Positions 43,630 through 53,242 of a stretch of DNA of 64,000 nucleotides are shown in pieces. The notes under the pieces were generated by a model. The model did no database searches, was not told the DNA's origin, and was given only the letters and a program-made list of their open reading frames with translations. Made by a program: the position numbers and the translations under genes. The DNA is from Candidatus Schekmanbacteria bacterium RIFCSPLOWO2_02_FULL_38_14 (lineage in GTDB: Bacteria > Schekmanbacteria > GWA2-38-11): the NCBI GenBank assembly GCA_001790855.1, contig MGDH01000021.1:7260-71259 (forward strand), written 5' to 3'. Position 1 is the stretch's first letter. Every line of letters starts with the position of its first letter.

Positions 43630-45093
43630 ATGCAAAAATTTCACAAATTCTGTTTAAAAATATTTATTGTATTTATAATTTTTTATCTTCAGGGTTGTAG
43701 CAAAGGTTGCAGAAGCGGAGAAGATAACAAACTTAAAGAAGTTGGAAAACTAATCCAAAAAAGCGAACTAAAAGAGGCTTCTAAAATTTTATATGAGATA
43801 ATAAAAAATAACCCTAAAAGTGACAAGGCTTATGAAATGAGAATAAAACTCTATTCTCAGCTTAAAAGAGATGGAGATCTCCTTGATGATTATGACAAAA
43901 TTGCAGAAATAAGAGGGGCTGAGCAGCTCCCTCTGCTGAAAGAAATCTGCCTTGGTTTTATAAGGACTTCTTTTGATAATGATGACGTAGATGTTAAAAT
44001 AGATACTGTTAAAGCTGTTACAGATTTAAATGAGAGTTTTTTTATTCCTGATTTGCAAAAATTGATTGGTGATGAAGATTATGATGTAAGGGATGAAGCA
44101 GCATCAGCATTAAAGAAGTTTAATGTATTACCCTCTCAAGCCAGATTGAATGAAATGTTTAACAGCAGCAATGAATGGAACAGGAAATATGCTGTAAAGG
44201 TATGGGGTGAAGACAAAAATGTTTCCTCTATACCTGAATTTAAAAAAGCACTTTATGATAGTGATATTACTGTCAAAATTGAAGCAATTAAAGCCTTGGG
44301 GAAAAAGGGTGATAAATCTGCGATATTGGAGTTGAAACGGTTATTAAATGCAGATGAACCTGAAATAAAACTTTATGCTGCTGAAGGTTTGGTTAAGCTT
44401 GGGGAAGTTTCTGCATATAAAGAATTATTTGGAGCTTTGGATGAAGATGATTATGATATAAGAATTCTGGCAATAAAAATTCTTGGAGAAACAGGAGGGG
44501 TAGATGTTACAAAAAGACTTAGAAGCGTTTTGGAAGAAGATGATGAAATCGTGAGAAAAGAGGCTATAGACACCATAGCAAAGCTAGGGGACAAAAAGGT
44601 TATTCCTGCGCTTCTTAAATTTACAAAAGATGATGATTATGATGTCAGAATATCAGCATTTCTTGCTTTGTATAAACTTGGGGAACCATCTGTTGTTGAA
44701 AGGCTTAAAAATGGTTTGAATAATGATGATTTTGAAATCAGGAGCTCTGCTGTTTCGGTTATTGGAGAAATAGGGAGTAAAGCAATAACGCTGGATGAGC
44801 TGATTAAAATCAGACAACTTTTACAGGATAATGATCCTGAGGTCAGAATCGCAGCAGTACATTCCTTAGGACTGATAGGGAGTAAGGAAGATGTTAAGGA
44901 ATTCAGAAAGGCTTTAAAGGATGAGGATGACGAGGTGAAGCTTGAGGCAGTTATTGCCTTAGGTAAGATTGGAGATGGTCAGGTTATAAAGGAGTTAAGG
45001 GATATATTGAGGAAAAAGATAATGAGCCCTGACTTCAAAATCCAGACAGCTCTTGCCTTAGGGAAAATAATTAAAGCCGCAGGAATTCATTAA
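43630..45093 (+). CDS. HEAT-repeat lipoprotein
   Basis: Predicted lipoprotein of 487 residues, lipobox YLQGC (Cys23). Residues 35-95 resemble a TPR-like segment (GKLIQKSELKEASKILYEII). From about 115 to the end the protein is a chain of HEAT/PBS-lyase-type repeats of about 31 residues with the text DEDYDVRDEAASAL, DSDITVKIEAIKALG, DEDDEIVRKEAIDTIA and similar. Such solenoids act as scaffolds. AAGGAGG is 8 bases before the ATG. The gene stands alone on its strand. A non-coding gap of 412 bp follows. Confidence 0.82.
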   Translation: MQKFHKFCLKIFIVFIIFYLQGCSKGCRSGEDNKLKEVGKLIQKSELKEASKILYEIIKNNPKSDKAYEMRIKLYSQLKRDGDLLDDYDKIAEIRGAEQLPLLKEICLGFIRTSFDNDDVDVKIDTVKAVTDLNESFFIPDLQKLIGDEDYDVRDEAASALKKFNVLPSQARLNEMFNSSNEWNRKYAVKVWGEDKNVSSIPEFKKALYDSDITVKIEAIKALGKKGDKSAILELKRLLNADEPEIKLYAAEGLVKLGEVSAYKELFGALDEDDYDIRILAIKILGETGGVDVTKRLRSVLEEDDEIVRKEAIDTIAKLGDKKVIPALLKFTKDDDYDVRISAFLALYKLGEPSVVERLKNGLNNDDFEIRSSAVSVIGEIGSKAITLDELIKIRQLLQDNDPEVRIAAVHSLGLIGSKEDVKEFRKALKDEDDEVKLEAVIALGKIGDGQVIKELRDILRKKIMSPDFKIQTALALGKIIKAAGIH

Positions 45094-45104
45094 TTTTAGC
45101 ACTG

Positions 45105-45225
45105 TCAACTTAACTGGGTCTGATTTTTCTTTGAGAAAAAGCTAACCAGTGTAAGTTGTCAATATTAACATCAGCAAATTCTATAGGAGCCTTACCGTTC
45201 CTATGAGATTCTCTGTAACATTGTT
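45105..45225 (-). pseudogene. Possible transposase C-terminal remnant
   Basis: In the gap 45094-45505 a minus-strand frame reads RNGKAPIEFADVNIDNLHWLAF followed by QRKIRPS and a stop, similar to the ends of some transposases. The sequence TGTCAACTTAACTGG at 45104-45119 and its near complement CCAGTGTAAGTTGTCA at 45146-45161 could be part of an element end. The remainder of the gap (45226-45505) holds nothing I can support. Confidence 0.35.
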
Positions 45226-45505
45226 ATCCCTTACAAAAAAAGGGATTATGGAAACGGGCAGTTAAAAGATCAAAGTATCTTTCTAATGAGTTTATAACTC
45301 TTTTATGGTAAGGGGCTTTAAATAGGTTTCTGGGTAATAAGAGTTTCTTGATTTCCTTTTATTTACCAATTATTTTTTCAGGTTGTTTAAAAACAAGATA
45401 AAATTAAAATCAACACTAAAGGATAAGACTGCATTAACTGATGTTTTTTATTTCACAGCCACTGGCGTTCAACTGAACTCACTTTAGTCTGCGAAGAGGT
45501 TTCTT

Positions 45506-46696
45506 ATGAAAATTGCTTTTTTTGACTGTTTTTCCGGCATAAGCGGAGACATGGCTGTAGGGGCCCTTATAGATTTAGGGCTTGATTTTGAATATTTAAA
45601 AAAGGAATTAAGGAAATTACAGATTACAGATTACAGATTACAGATTACAAAAGTAAGAAGAAGTGGCATAAGGGGAATAAAGTTTAATGTTGATGTCAAT
45701 CTTCATAAACAGCATCACAGGGATTTAGAAGAGATAAATGGAATCATAAATAAAAGCAAATTAAATGATGAAGTAAAAAGTTTAAGCAAAGCCATCTTTT
45801 ATAAAATTGCAAAGGCTGAAGCAAAAGTCCACGGAGTAAAAGTCAAGAATGTACATTTTCATGAGATAGGCGCAGTTGATTCAATAATTGATATTGTAGC
45901 TTTTTCAATTGGATTAAATTATTTAAAAATTGATAAGGTCATAAGCTCTCCCATAAATGTTGGGGAAGGGTTTGTTAAAACAGAACACGGACTTCTCCCT
46001 ATGCCAGCCCCTGCAACTGCTGAAATTTTAAAAGGCATACCATTTTACAGCAATGGTACAAAAATGGAGTTAGCAACTCCAACAGGCGCAGCCATTATTG
46101 CAACAGTCGCTGAGGGCTTTATGAACTTACCAGCAATTATGGCAGAAAAAATCGGATACGGAGCAGGCTCAAGAGAAATCAACGGGACTCCAAACCTTTT
46201 AAGAATATTTCTTGCTCAGGAAAACAGGAGAAACTCTTCCGGCTATGACAACGATATGATAACTGTCATTGAAACAAACATTGACGACCTCCCCTCTCAG
46301 GTCTATGAAGAGTTAATGGAAAATGTTCTTGAAGCCGGAGCCCTTGACATATTCCTGACTCCTATCATAATGAAAAAAAACAGACCTGCAGTTAAAGTCT
46401 CAATTCTTACAGAAAAGGAAAAGGCATTAAGAGTCTGCGATATCTTATTTAAAGAGACCAGCACGTTTGGAATCAGGACTTATGAAGCCTTCAGATATAA
46501 ACTTGAAAGAGAAGGGAAAAAAATAAAGACAAGCCTTGGCAATGTTGAAATCAAATCAGGGAAAATCGGTGGAAAAATATTTAAGGTAGCACCTGAATAT
46601 GAAAACATTAAAAAGATTTCAAGAGACAAGGGAATACCTCTCCTGAAAGTATTGAAAAAAGTTGAGGCAGAAATTAATAAAAGATTCAAGCTGTAA
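45506..46696 (+). CDS. larC: LarC, nickel-pincer cofactor assembly protein
   Basis: Protein of 396 residues that inserts nickel to complete the pincer cofactor of lactate racemase-type enzymes. N-terminus FFDCFSGISGDMAVGALIDLG, then NVHFHEIGAVDSIIDIVAF, MPAPATAEILKG and ATPTGAAIIA are diagnostic. The C-terminal metal-binding domain (ETNIDDLPSQVYEELM...) is in frame, so unlike some species there is no frameshift between the two halves. larA, larB and larE are not in the window. Residues about 37-48 are encoded by a GATTACA heptamer microsatellite (see separate entry). The start ATG has AAGAGG upstream. Confidence 0.92.
   Translation: MKIAFFDCFSGISGDMAVGALIDLGLDFEYLKKELRKLQITDYRLQITKVRRSGIRGIKFNVDVNLHKQHHRDLEEINGIINKSKLNDEVKSLSKAIFYKIAKAEAKVHGVKVKNVHFHEIGAVDSIIDIVAFSIGLNYLKIDKVISSPINVGEGFVKTEHGLLPMPAPATAEILKGIPFYSNGTKMELATPTGAAIIATVAEGFMNLPAIMAEKIGYGAGSREINGTPNLLRIFLAQENRRNSSGYDNDMITVIETNIDDLPSQVYEELMENVLEAGALDIFLTPIIMKKNRPAVKVSILTEKEKALRVCDILFKETSTFGIRTYEAFRYKLEREGKKIKTSLGNVEIKSGKIGGKIFKVAPEYENIKKISRDKGIPLLKVLKKVEAEINKRFKL
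45614..45649 (+). repeat. GATTACA heptanucleotide microsatellite within larC
   Basis: Four perfect tandem AGATTAC units (45621-45648) preceded by one imperfect unit (AAATTAC, 45614-45620). It encodes LQITDYRLQIT. Because 7 is not a multiple of 3, gain or loss of one unit shifts the reading frame after codon 37 or so, so the gene could switch on and off by slipped-strand mispairing. Confidence 0.9.
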
Positions 46697-46728
46697 GCTG
46701 TTTAAAAATTTGTGGTTTGAGAATCGGA

Positions 46729-48453
46729 CTATTTCGGGTTTGGTGGCATAATTTCATTAAGCTTCTTCTTTGCTCCTGCATTTTTACTGTCAATCTCAAG
46801 GGATTTCTTCCATTCAGAAATTGCCATCTCTTTCTGATTAAGCTTTATGTATATATCACCCATATGTTCTCTTATTGTCGGGTCATTAGGAGAGAATTTT
46901 ATGGCTTCAAGAATCTTTTCTCTTGCAAGTTTAATTTCACCTTTTTTAAAATATGCCCACCCCAGGCTGTCAAGAAAGAACCCATTTTCAGGCTCAATTT
47001 CAAGTGCTTTTTTAACAAGTTCTACTGCTTCATCAAGGTTAATACCTTTATCAGCAAAAAGATAACCAAGATAGTTATAAGCATTTGCATGTTTGTTGTC
47101 TGTTTTTATAGCCTCTCTCAATTCTTTTACAGTATTATCCGTATCACCAAGTTTGTCATAGGCTGTAGCCAGATTAAAGTAATAATCAGCATTTCCGGGA
47201 TCAAGCTCGATGGCTTTTTTAAAAGAATCAACAGCCTTATCATATTTCTCGCTCTTGTAGAGAGCAAGTCCTTTATAAAAATAAAGTCTTGAATTCTGTG
47301 GTTCTATTTCCAAAGCCTTATCAATTGGCTCTATTGATTTTTCATTAAGATTCATACTTTGGTAAATAAAGCTCTGATGCACTCTTGCAACCACTGAGTA
47401 TGGGTCAATTTCCAAAAGATTATTAGTCTCTTCCATAGCTTTATCATATTGTTTAAGATCTTCAAGCGTCATAATCACATAAACAATTGTCTGCATATCT
47501 TTTGAATTATATTTTAAAAATTCCCTGAAAGAAGTCAGAGCATTTTCAAACTCTTTTTTTTCAAAATAAATTACTCCTATCTGGTAATGACTGGACGGGT
47601 CATTTGGATATATTTTTTTCAGATTGAGGAACTGTCCTAATGCCTCATCAAACATATTCTGCTCTATATACAGCTCTGCAAGGTTTTTAATTCCTGCATC
47701 ATTTTCCGGATTAAGCTCAATAAACTTCTTGAAAAACTCCTCAGCTTCCTCAAATTTTTTTTTCTCACTATAAAGATTCGCAAGATTATAAAGAGCTGAA
47801 TCCATCTGAGGGTTTATTTCAATTGCTTTTTTAAAGGCTTCTACTGCATCGTCGTATCTGTCCAGATTAGCATAAGCCTGACCCAAATAAAAATAACCTA
47901 TTAGTATACCGGAATTCACAGAAATTAACCTTTTATATATTCTAACAGATTCTTCGAAATCTTTTTTACCGTTATATATTGAACCCAAAAGCAGATAGGC
48001 TTCAATAGTTGATGGCTCAATTTCTATAATTTTTCTGTAAGCCTCTTCTGCCTTTGAAATATTGCCCGATTTTCCGAAAATCTCACCAATGATATAGTAT
48101 ATTTGCGGAAACTGAGGATTTAATTTCATTGCTTCGTTTGCGTGCTTCTCAGCTTCTTTAAAATTTCCTGTATTGTAGTATAATGCGGCAAGATTGGCGT
48201 GCAGGTACGAAGAAGAGGAATCAGCTTCTGTTGCCTTTAATGCTTCGTCAATAGCCTCAATTAAATCTCCTTTAAACCTGCTGGTTTCAGATAAAAGAAA
48301 ATGGTAGATTGCCTGTGACTTAGTTTCAGTTGCTTTCTTAGAAAAGTAAGAATCCGGTTCTCCGACGGAATCAACCCCGCCTTCAGCATTTTTAAAAACA
48401 AAAGCAAGATTAAAAAGTGCAGTAATAAGAATAAATATTATAAGTTTTTTCAA
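46729..48453 (-). CDS. Exported TPR-repeat protein
   Basis: Protein of 574 residues with an N-terminal signal-like segment (LIIFILITALFNLAFVF) and about 14 consecutive 34-residue tetratricopeptide repeats (for example PQFPQIYYIIGEIFGKSGN, AYYNLG-type texts and NADYYFNLATAYDKLGD). Such proteins are scaffolds for protein assemblies in the envelope. It follows tatC by 23 bases on the same strand, so tatA-tatC-TPR may be one operon. Convergent with larC. Specific role unknown. Confidence 0.85.
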   Translation of the reverse strand: MKKLIIFILITALFNLAFVFKNAEGGVDSVGEPDSYFSKKATETKSQAIYHFLLSETSRFKGDLIEAIDEALKATEADSSSSYLHANLAALYYNTGNFKEAEKHANEAMKLNPQFPQIYYIIGEIFGKSGNISKAEEAYRKIIEIEPSTIEAYLLLGSIYNGKKDFEESVRIYKRLISVNSGILIGYFYLGQAYANLDRYDDAVEAFKKAIEINPQMDSALYNLANLYSEKKKFEEAEEFFKKFIELNPENDAGIKNLAELYIEQNMFDEALGQFLNLKKIYPNDPSSHYQIGVIYFEKKEFENALTSFREFLKYNSKDMQTIVYVIMTLEDLKQYDKAMEETNNLLEIDPYSVVARVHQSFIYQSMNLNEKSIEPIDKALEIEPQNSRLYFYKGLALYKSEKYDKAVDSFKKAIELDPGNADYYFNLATAYDKLGDTDNTVKELREAIKTDNKHANAYNYLGYLFADKGINLDEAVELVKKALEIEPENGFFLDSLGWAYFKKGEIKLAREKILEAIKFSPNDPTIREHMGDIYIKLNQKEMAISEWKKSLEIDSKNAGAKKKLNEIMPPNPK

Positions 48454-48476
48454 TATTTTCCCCTGTTTGAAATTTG

Positions 48477-49244
48477 TTATACTGATTTCTCAGCAGGCTT
48501 ATTTACAAATATTTTAATTAATATAATACTAATCTCATATAAAATATACAATGGAATTGCAAGGGTACATTGAGTAAACATATCAGGGGTTGGTGTTACA
48601 ACCGCTGCAATTAGAAAACTTATCAAAAGCGCGTACTTTCTGTTTTTAGTAAGAATTGCCAGAGATATTATTCCCATTTTAGCCATCAAAAGTAAAAACA
48701 CCGGAAGCTCAAAGCATATCCCCAGCCCAAAAAGCAACCAGGAAATGAGAGAAAGGGCATCATTTATTGTTATCATTGGAATCAGCCCCTCTGCAAATTT
48801 TAGCAGGAAACTGAAACTAATTGGAAGAAGAACAAAATACCCGAAAGATGCTCCGCCTATGAAGAAAAAAATGGAAAGCAGCAAAAAAACAAGCGAATAT
48901 TTTTTTTCATTCTTGTAAAGCCCCGGAGAAACAAATCTCCAGAGCTGAAATAATATTAACGGCGAAACAATGAATACCCCGACAATAAGAGCTACTTTTA
49001 AATAGACCATAAAAGGTTGTACCGGATTGGTAAAAACAAGCTGTTGCTGGCTTTTTGGCAATATTATTAGAAGAGGCTTCATCAGAAGGAAGAAAAGTTC
49101 TCTGGAGTAAATATAGCAGATTATAAACCCGGCAAAAACCGCGATAGCGCATGTAATAATTCTTTTTCTGAGCTCTTCAAGATGCTCAAAAAAGGTCATC
49201 TCTTTGTCATTGCTTTTCTTAGGACTTTTTTTCTCCGTTTCCAA
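48477..49244 (-). CDS. tatC: Twin-arginine translocase subunit TatC
   Basis: Polytopic protein of 255 residues with six membrane segments. MTFFEHLEELRKRIITC (signal-binding N-terminus with conserved Glu), FVTPxxP-type text seen as VFTNPVQPFMVYLKVALI, and AAVVTPTPDMFTQ are diagnostic. It recognises twin-arginine signal peptides of folded proteins. Its start overlaps the tatA gene by 26 bases, and a TPR protein gene follows closely. Confidence 0.94.
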   Translation of the reverse strand: METEKKSPKKSNDKEMTFFEHLEELRKRIITCAIAVFAGFIICYIYSRELFFLLMKPLLIILPKSQQQLVFTNPVQPFMVYLKVALIVGVFIVSPLILFQLWRFVSPGLYKNEKKYSLVFLLLSIFFFIGGASFGYFVLLPISFSFLLKFAEGLIPMITINDALSLISWLLFGLGICFELPVFLLLMAKMGIISLAILTKNRKYALLISFLIAAVVTPTPDMFTQCTLAIPLYILYEISIILIKIFVNKPAEKSV

Positions 49245-49485
49245 CCTTTTCCTCTAAATCAATATTTACCGAACTCTTCATATCTTCGTATTCATCCTTT
49301 AAAAGTTTTTTCTCTTCCTTGAACATCTCTTCATTAACCGTTTCCTTTACATCTTCAACGGCTCGTTTAAATTCAGCAAGAGTCTTCCCAATGGCTTTAG
49401 CAACATCAGGCAGCCTTTTGGGCCCAATAAGCACTAAAGCCAGCACAACTATCACCAGCATTTCCTGAAAACCGATTCCAAACAT
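49219..49485 (-). CDS. tatA: Twin-arginine translocase subunit TatA/TatB
   Basis: Protein of 88 residues: N-terminal membrane helix (FGIGFQEMLVIVVLALVLIGPKRLP), amphipathic helix DVAKAIGKTLAEFKRAVEDV and an acidic tail. The GPKRLP hinge and length fit TatA; the long charged tail resembles TatB, and single TatA proteins can serve both roles. Overlaps tatC by 26 bases in another frame. Confidence 0.9.
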   Translation of the reverse strand: MFGIGFQEMLVIVVLALVLIGPKRLPDVAKAIGKTLAEFKRAVEDVKETVNEEMFKEEKKLLKDEYEDMKSSVNIDLEEKVGNGEKKS

Positions 49486-49692
49486 AGCTTTTACCTTAAT
49501 TGCTCATATCTCTTCAGGGAAAAATTACGTTAAATTCATAAGATTGTCAATTCAAAAGCTCTTTCTGTTTAAAAACATAAATATCAAATTTTTGAATAAA
49601 AATATATAGATGTTTCTTTATTTCAAATTTCATATTTAACTTTTGGTTCAAATGTGTTAAAAAAATCTAAGATTTAAGTCTCTTTTAATATT

Positions 49693-50934
49693 ATGAAAAA
49701 CAAATGGAATTTTAATAACCTTATAAATTCTTCTATTGCCAGAAGAATTATCATTATCCTGATTGTTGCCGGATTGATAGGGATAGGAATTAATGCTGGC
49801 TACAGGGCAACAAAAAATACTGATTTCAACGACTACTATGATGCTGCAAAAGCATTCCGCAGCGGAAAATGGATTTTTGAAATAAGGGGATATAAGTATC
49901 CGCAGTTCTTTGCAATAATATTTTCCGCCTTTACATTCATTCCTCCATTCCCGTCAGCCATAATCTGGTATGTTCTGAACATATTTTTTTTAGCTTGGTC
50001 TGTTATTCTGAGTGTAAAAATTGTCAACAATGATTACAAAAGAAAAAAAAATATCCTTTATGTAATCCCTTTGCTTATCACATCTTTATTCTGGATAGAC
50101 AATCTTATGCTCGGACAGGTTAACATCTTAATCCTCCTTCTTGTCTGTACAACCTTCTATCTCTTTAAAATCAGGAAAGACTGCCTTGCAGGCATTTTTC
50201 TTGCTTGCAGCATTTCAATCAAAATAACCCCGGCACTTTTCATTCTCTACTTCATTTACAAGAAACAATATAAAATAATTGCCGGAGTTGTTCTCGGGTT
50301 AATTATATTTCTTATAATATTCCCTTCCCTTTTTCTTGGATTTGAGAAAAATACGGCAGAGCTTAAAGGATGGAGCAAAAAAATGTTAATTCCTTTTATT
50401 TCTGAAGGAAAAGTGAAACAGAGATTTAACAACCAGTCACTCCCGGCTGCGCTTAACCGTTTTTTAAGGAAAGTAAATGCAGGGAAAACTAGCAATCCAA
50501 TATATGTAAATTTCGTGGATTTGGAAAAAGGAGTTGTAACCAAAACAGTTTTACTCTTTTACTGTCTGATTATGTTAGCTTTAATTGCAGTATGCAGGAT
50601 AAACCTTTCAGACAGGGATAATCCGCTTTTACCTTTTGAATTTTCCTCTGTCCTTATGGCTACGCTTTTCATCTCAGCAACCTCATGGACATTCCATTTC
50701 TCTATTCTTCTTTTTCCTTATACTGCAGGAATAAATTATCTTTTGAAAACTGAAAAGACAGAGACGCCATACAAGATAATGCTTGGTTCGATTATAATAT
50801 CTGCGATTTTTTATTTTCTCACGATTTCAGACTTAATGAGGGCATTAAGCTGCATCCTTGCAGGGACTCTGGTTTTCTGGATTGGAACAATAGCAGTAAT
50901 GTATCTGAATCTGCATAAATCCATTAAAACATAG
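49693..50934 (+). CDS. GT87 (DUF2029)-type membrane glycosyltransferase
   Basis: Polytopic protein of 413 residues. NTDFNDYYDAAKAFRSGKW with acidic residues in the first loop and the helix texts FLACSISIKITPALFILYF and LMLGQVNILILLLVC are typical of GT87 enzymes. The substrate sugar is probably mannose or another hexose from a polyprenyl carrier, but this is inference. It converges on a GT4 transferase 12 bases away and lies near a WaaP-like kinase, suggesting lipopolysaccharide-core or similar glycan assembly. The ATG has only a weak ribosome-binding site. Confidence 0.8.
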   Translation: MKNKWNFNNLINSSIARRIIIILIVAGLIGIGINAGYRATKNTDFNDYYDAAKAFRSGKWIFEIRGYKYPQFFAIIFSAFTFIPPFPSAIIWYVLNIFFLAWSVILSVKIVNNDYKRKKNILYVIPLLITSLFWIDNLMLGQVNILILLLVCTTFYLFKIRKDCLAGIFLACSISIKITPALFILYFIYKKQYKIIAGVVLGLIIFLIIFPSLFLGFEKNTAELKGWSKKMLIPFISEGKVKQRFNNQSLPAALNRFLRKVNAGKTSNPIYVNFVDLEKGVVTKTVLLFYCLIMLALIAVCRINLSDRDNPLLPFEFSSVLMATLFISATSWTFHFSILLFPYTAGINYLLKTEKTETPYKIMLGSIIISAIFYFLTISDLMRALSCILAGTLVFWIGTIAVMYLNLHKSIKT

Positions 50935-50945
50935 AAAGCAGAAAA

Positions 50946-52088
50946 TCATTTCTTTTCATTGGATGAAACAACTTCAAAGAAAAGCCTTTCATTTTTCTCA
51001 ACCCATACATTGAAATTAAATTTTTTCATTAAGGAATTACAGGCTGCTTCGCCAAGTTTTTTAGCTCCATCCCTGTCTTTAAGAGTCCTTATAATCGCTA
51101 CAGCCATTGCTTCTGAATCCATTTCAGAAATAAGCATTCCTGTAATTCCATCTTCAATTATCTCAGGTATTATTCCCACTTTTGTTGCGATAATAGGTTT
51201 CTTCATTGCCATAAACTCATAACACGCGCGGCTTGACCCCTCTGACCCTTTGGAAGAAATAACTGCAACATCAAAGGAAGCAACAATTTCTGGAATGTCA
51301 TCCCTGAAACCGGTAAAAATTATACTCTCTTTGATACCAAGCTTTTCAATTATAGATTGGAGATGGGTTAAAAAATTCCTGTCTCTAAAATCTCCTGCAA
51401 AGATAAATTTAGCATCAGGAAACTCCTTTTTTATTGCTGGAACAGCATTGAGCACGAATCTGTGCCCCTTTATAGGAGTTATCCTTCCAACAACACCTAT
51501 AACAGGAGAACTCTCAGATATTCTAAACTCTCTTCTTATTTTTTCACCTGACAACCTGTAATCAAAAAGCCCTGTATCCGCGCCTGTATAAATAACCTCT
51601 AATTTTTTTTCATTGAACCTGTTATTGCTGATAAGATTATCTCTTATATGGTTTGCCACACAGATAATCTTATCAGTCTTATAATTATAAAGCCATTTGT
51701 TGAAAATATGGTTTTTTACCGCAACATTGACATGCCTTGTTCTCATGAGAGGTATTTTTTTTCTTGAAATTGAAAGAGCTAAAGCTGCAAGCCAGTGGTC
51801 ATGGCCTCTGTGTGAATGGACAATATCAATCTTCTGGTTTCTGAAAATTGCAACAAGCCTTGAAATATCCTCAAAATTATCTCTTATATTAAAATGACCA
51901 TTCATATTCAGAGGTATATTTGGCAAACCTGCCTCGTCAGCCTTTTTGCTCAGCTCCCATCCACGCCTTGTAATGAGAAAAACTTTATGACCTCTCTGGA
52001 TAAGTCTGCTGGAAAGGTTAAACACATGAGCTGCTTCACCTATCCATCTGCGGCTGCTGATGATTTCTAATATGCTAAGACTTTTCAA
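50946..52088 (-). CDS. Glycosyltransferase family 4
   Basis: Cytoplasmic protein of 380 residues with a GT-B fold. N-terminal acceptor-domain text AAHVFNLSSRLIQRGHKVFLITR and HSHRGHDHWLAALAL; C-terminal nucleotide-sugar domain with VIGVVGRITPIKGH and the EX7E-type region EGSSRACYEFMAMKKPIIATKVGIIPEI. It adds a sugar to a lipid-linked or core glycan. Divergent from the kinase gene with 145 bp between starts, and convergent with the GT87 gene. Donor sugar unknown. Confidence 0.88.
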   Translation of the reverse strand: MKSLSILEIISSRRWIGEAAHVFNLSSRLIQRGHKVFLITRRGWELSKKADEAGLPNIPLNMNGHFNIRDNFEDISRLVAIFRNQKIDIVHSHRGHDHWLAALALSISRKKIPLMRTRHVNVAVKNHIFNKWLYNYKTDKIICVANHIRDNLISNNRFNEKKLEVIYTGADTGLFDYRLSGEKIRREFRISESSPVIGVVGRITPIKGHRFVLNAVPAIKKEFPDAKFIFAGDFRDRNFLTHLQSIIEKLGIKESIIFTGFRDDIPEIVASFDVAVISSKGSEGSSRACYEFMAMKKPIIATKVGIIPEIIEDGITGMLISEMDSEAMAVAIIRTLKDRDGAKKLGEAACNSLMKKFNFNVWVEKNERLFFEVVSSNEKK

Positions 52089-52233
52089 TGATACCTCTTA
52101 GAATGTAATTCAAGGGTTCAAGGGTTGTTCCGGAACACTTTCAACAATTAAATAAAGCTATTTCCAAATTATTCCCTTGTCAACAAAATACAAAGATGGT
52201 AAAAAAATAAGACTTTGTTTTAAAAAGGGATTT

Positions 52234-53157
52234 ATGAATTTGTTATTTAGAAATCTTATTTGTATTTTAGAAAGTAATTTCAATTACCTTTCACAGATGC
52301 TTTTTAAAAATGATAATTCTCACTTTCTGTATCAGGACGGTATGAGAATTTTCTGGACAGATGAAATCTCATCTGAAACAGCAAGATCAATAAATTCTAT
52401 ATTAGATTTAAGCCTCAGTGAAAATGGCTCGCTTGTAAAATCAAGCAGGTCAAGGACTGTAATTACTGTTTCTCTCCCCCAAAAAAATTCTGAAAGCAAA
52501 AAGATTTTTATAAAAAAATATGTAGTCAAGAACAGACTGAAAGGATTTGTGAACCTCTTTGCCCCATCAAAAGCCTGGAGAGAGATGTATCTGATGCGCA
52601 AGATGGTTGAGTCAGGAATTCCAAGCACAAAACCGCTTATAGTTGCTGAAAAAAGATATAATTCAATGCTTAAGGAAAGCTATCTCATTACTGAAGAAGT
52701 TCCAAACTCCCAGAACTTCCTATCCTTTATTAAACAGAATTTCTCGGAGAAAGAAAAAAGAGAACCCCTGCTGAAACTGGCAAACTTTATCTCCTGGATT
52801 CATAATAAAGGGTTTTTCCATTCTGACTTAACGCTTAAAAACATTTTAGTTTCTGCCACAAATGGAAATGATGAAAATCTTTTAATAATGGATTTAGACA
52901 ATGCTATTTTTACAAAAGGGAATATCTCTATATGGAACAGGGCTAAAAACCTTTTTCAACTGTCAAGGCTTATGAGCAGTGAAAACTCTTTTACAGAAGA
53001 GGACAGAAAATTTTTTGTTGATAGTTATTGCAGAATTTCAAATTCCCTTCCAGTTAAAAAAATTCTAAAAAAAATAGAAATGGTAAAATTATATTCAAGT
53101 TTGAAGGATAGTTACAGAAAATTTGAAAAAATGTTATCAAGAAAATCAAATAGTTAG
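52234..53157 (+). CDS. Lipopolysaccharide-type (WaaP/Kdo kinase-like) kinase
   Basis: Protein of about 307 residues with a kinase-fold pattern. Key texts are FIKKYVVKNRLKGFVNLFAPSKAWREMYLM (ATP-binding Lys region), GFFHSDLTLKNIL (catalytic HxDLxxxN) and LLIMDLDNAIF (metal-binding Asp). WaaP-like kinases phosphorylate heptose or Kdo of the LPS core. I chose ATG 52234 because AAGGGA lies just before it; an open frame starts at TTG 52177, in the next start-like position, without a site. Neighbours (GT4, GT87) support an LPS-core role. Confidence 0.78.
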   Translation: MNLLFRNLICILESNFNYLSQMLFKNDNSHFLYQDGMRIFWTDEISSETARSINSILDLSLSENGSLVKSSRSRTVITVSLPQKNSESKKIFIKKYVVKNRLKGFVNLFAPSKAWREMYLMRKMVESGIPSTKPLIVAEKRYNSMLKESYLITEEVPNSQNFLSFIKQNFSEKEKREPLLKLANFISWIHNKGFFHSDLTLKNILVSATNGNDENLLIMDLDNAIFTKGNISIWNRAKNLFQLSRLMSSENSFTEEDRKFFVDSYCRISNSLPVKKILKKIEMVKLYSSLKDSYRKFEKMLSRKSNS

Positions 53158-53242
53158 CTTTAAGACTATTATTTCCTTTGACATTTTGAGTTTGATATTT
53201 AAACTATTAAAGTTATTTAAGCAATCAAAGGAGGTGTTTCGG

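Noticed and set aside
45614-45649. CRISPR array
   Set aside because: The repeat is a simple 7-bp tandem inside a gene; no spacer-repeat array or cas genes occur in the window.
46717-47292. 191-codon frame antisense to the TPR protein
   Set aside because: Phe/Ile/Lys-biased shadow of the repeated TPR codons; no ribosome-binding site.
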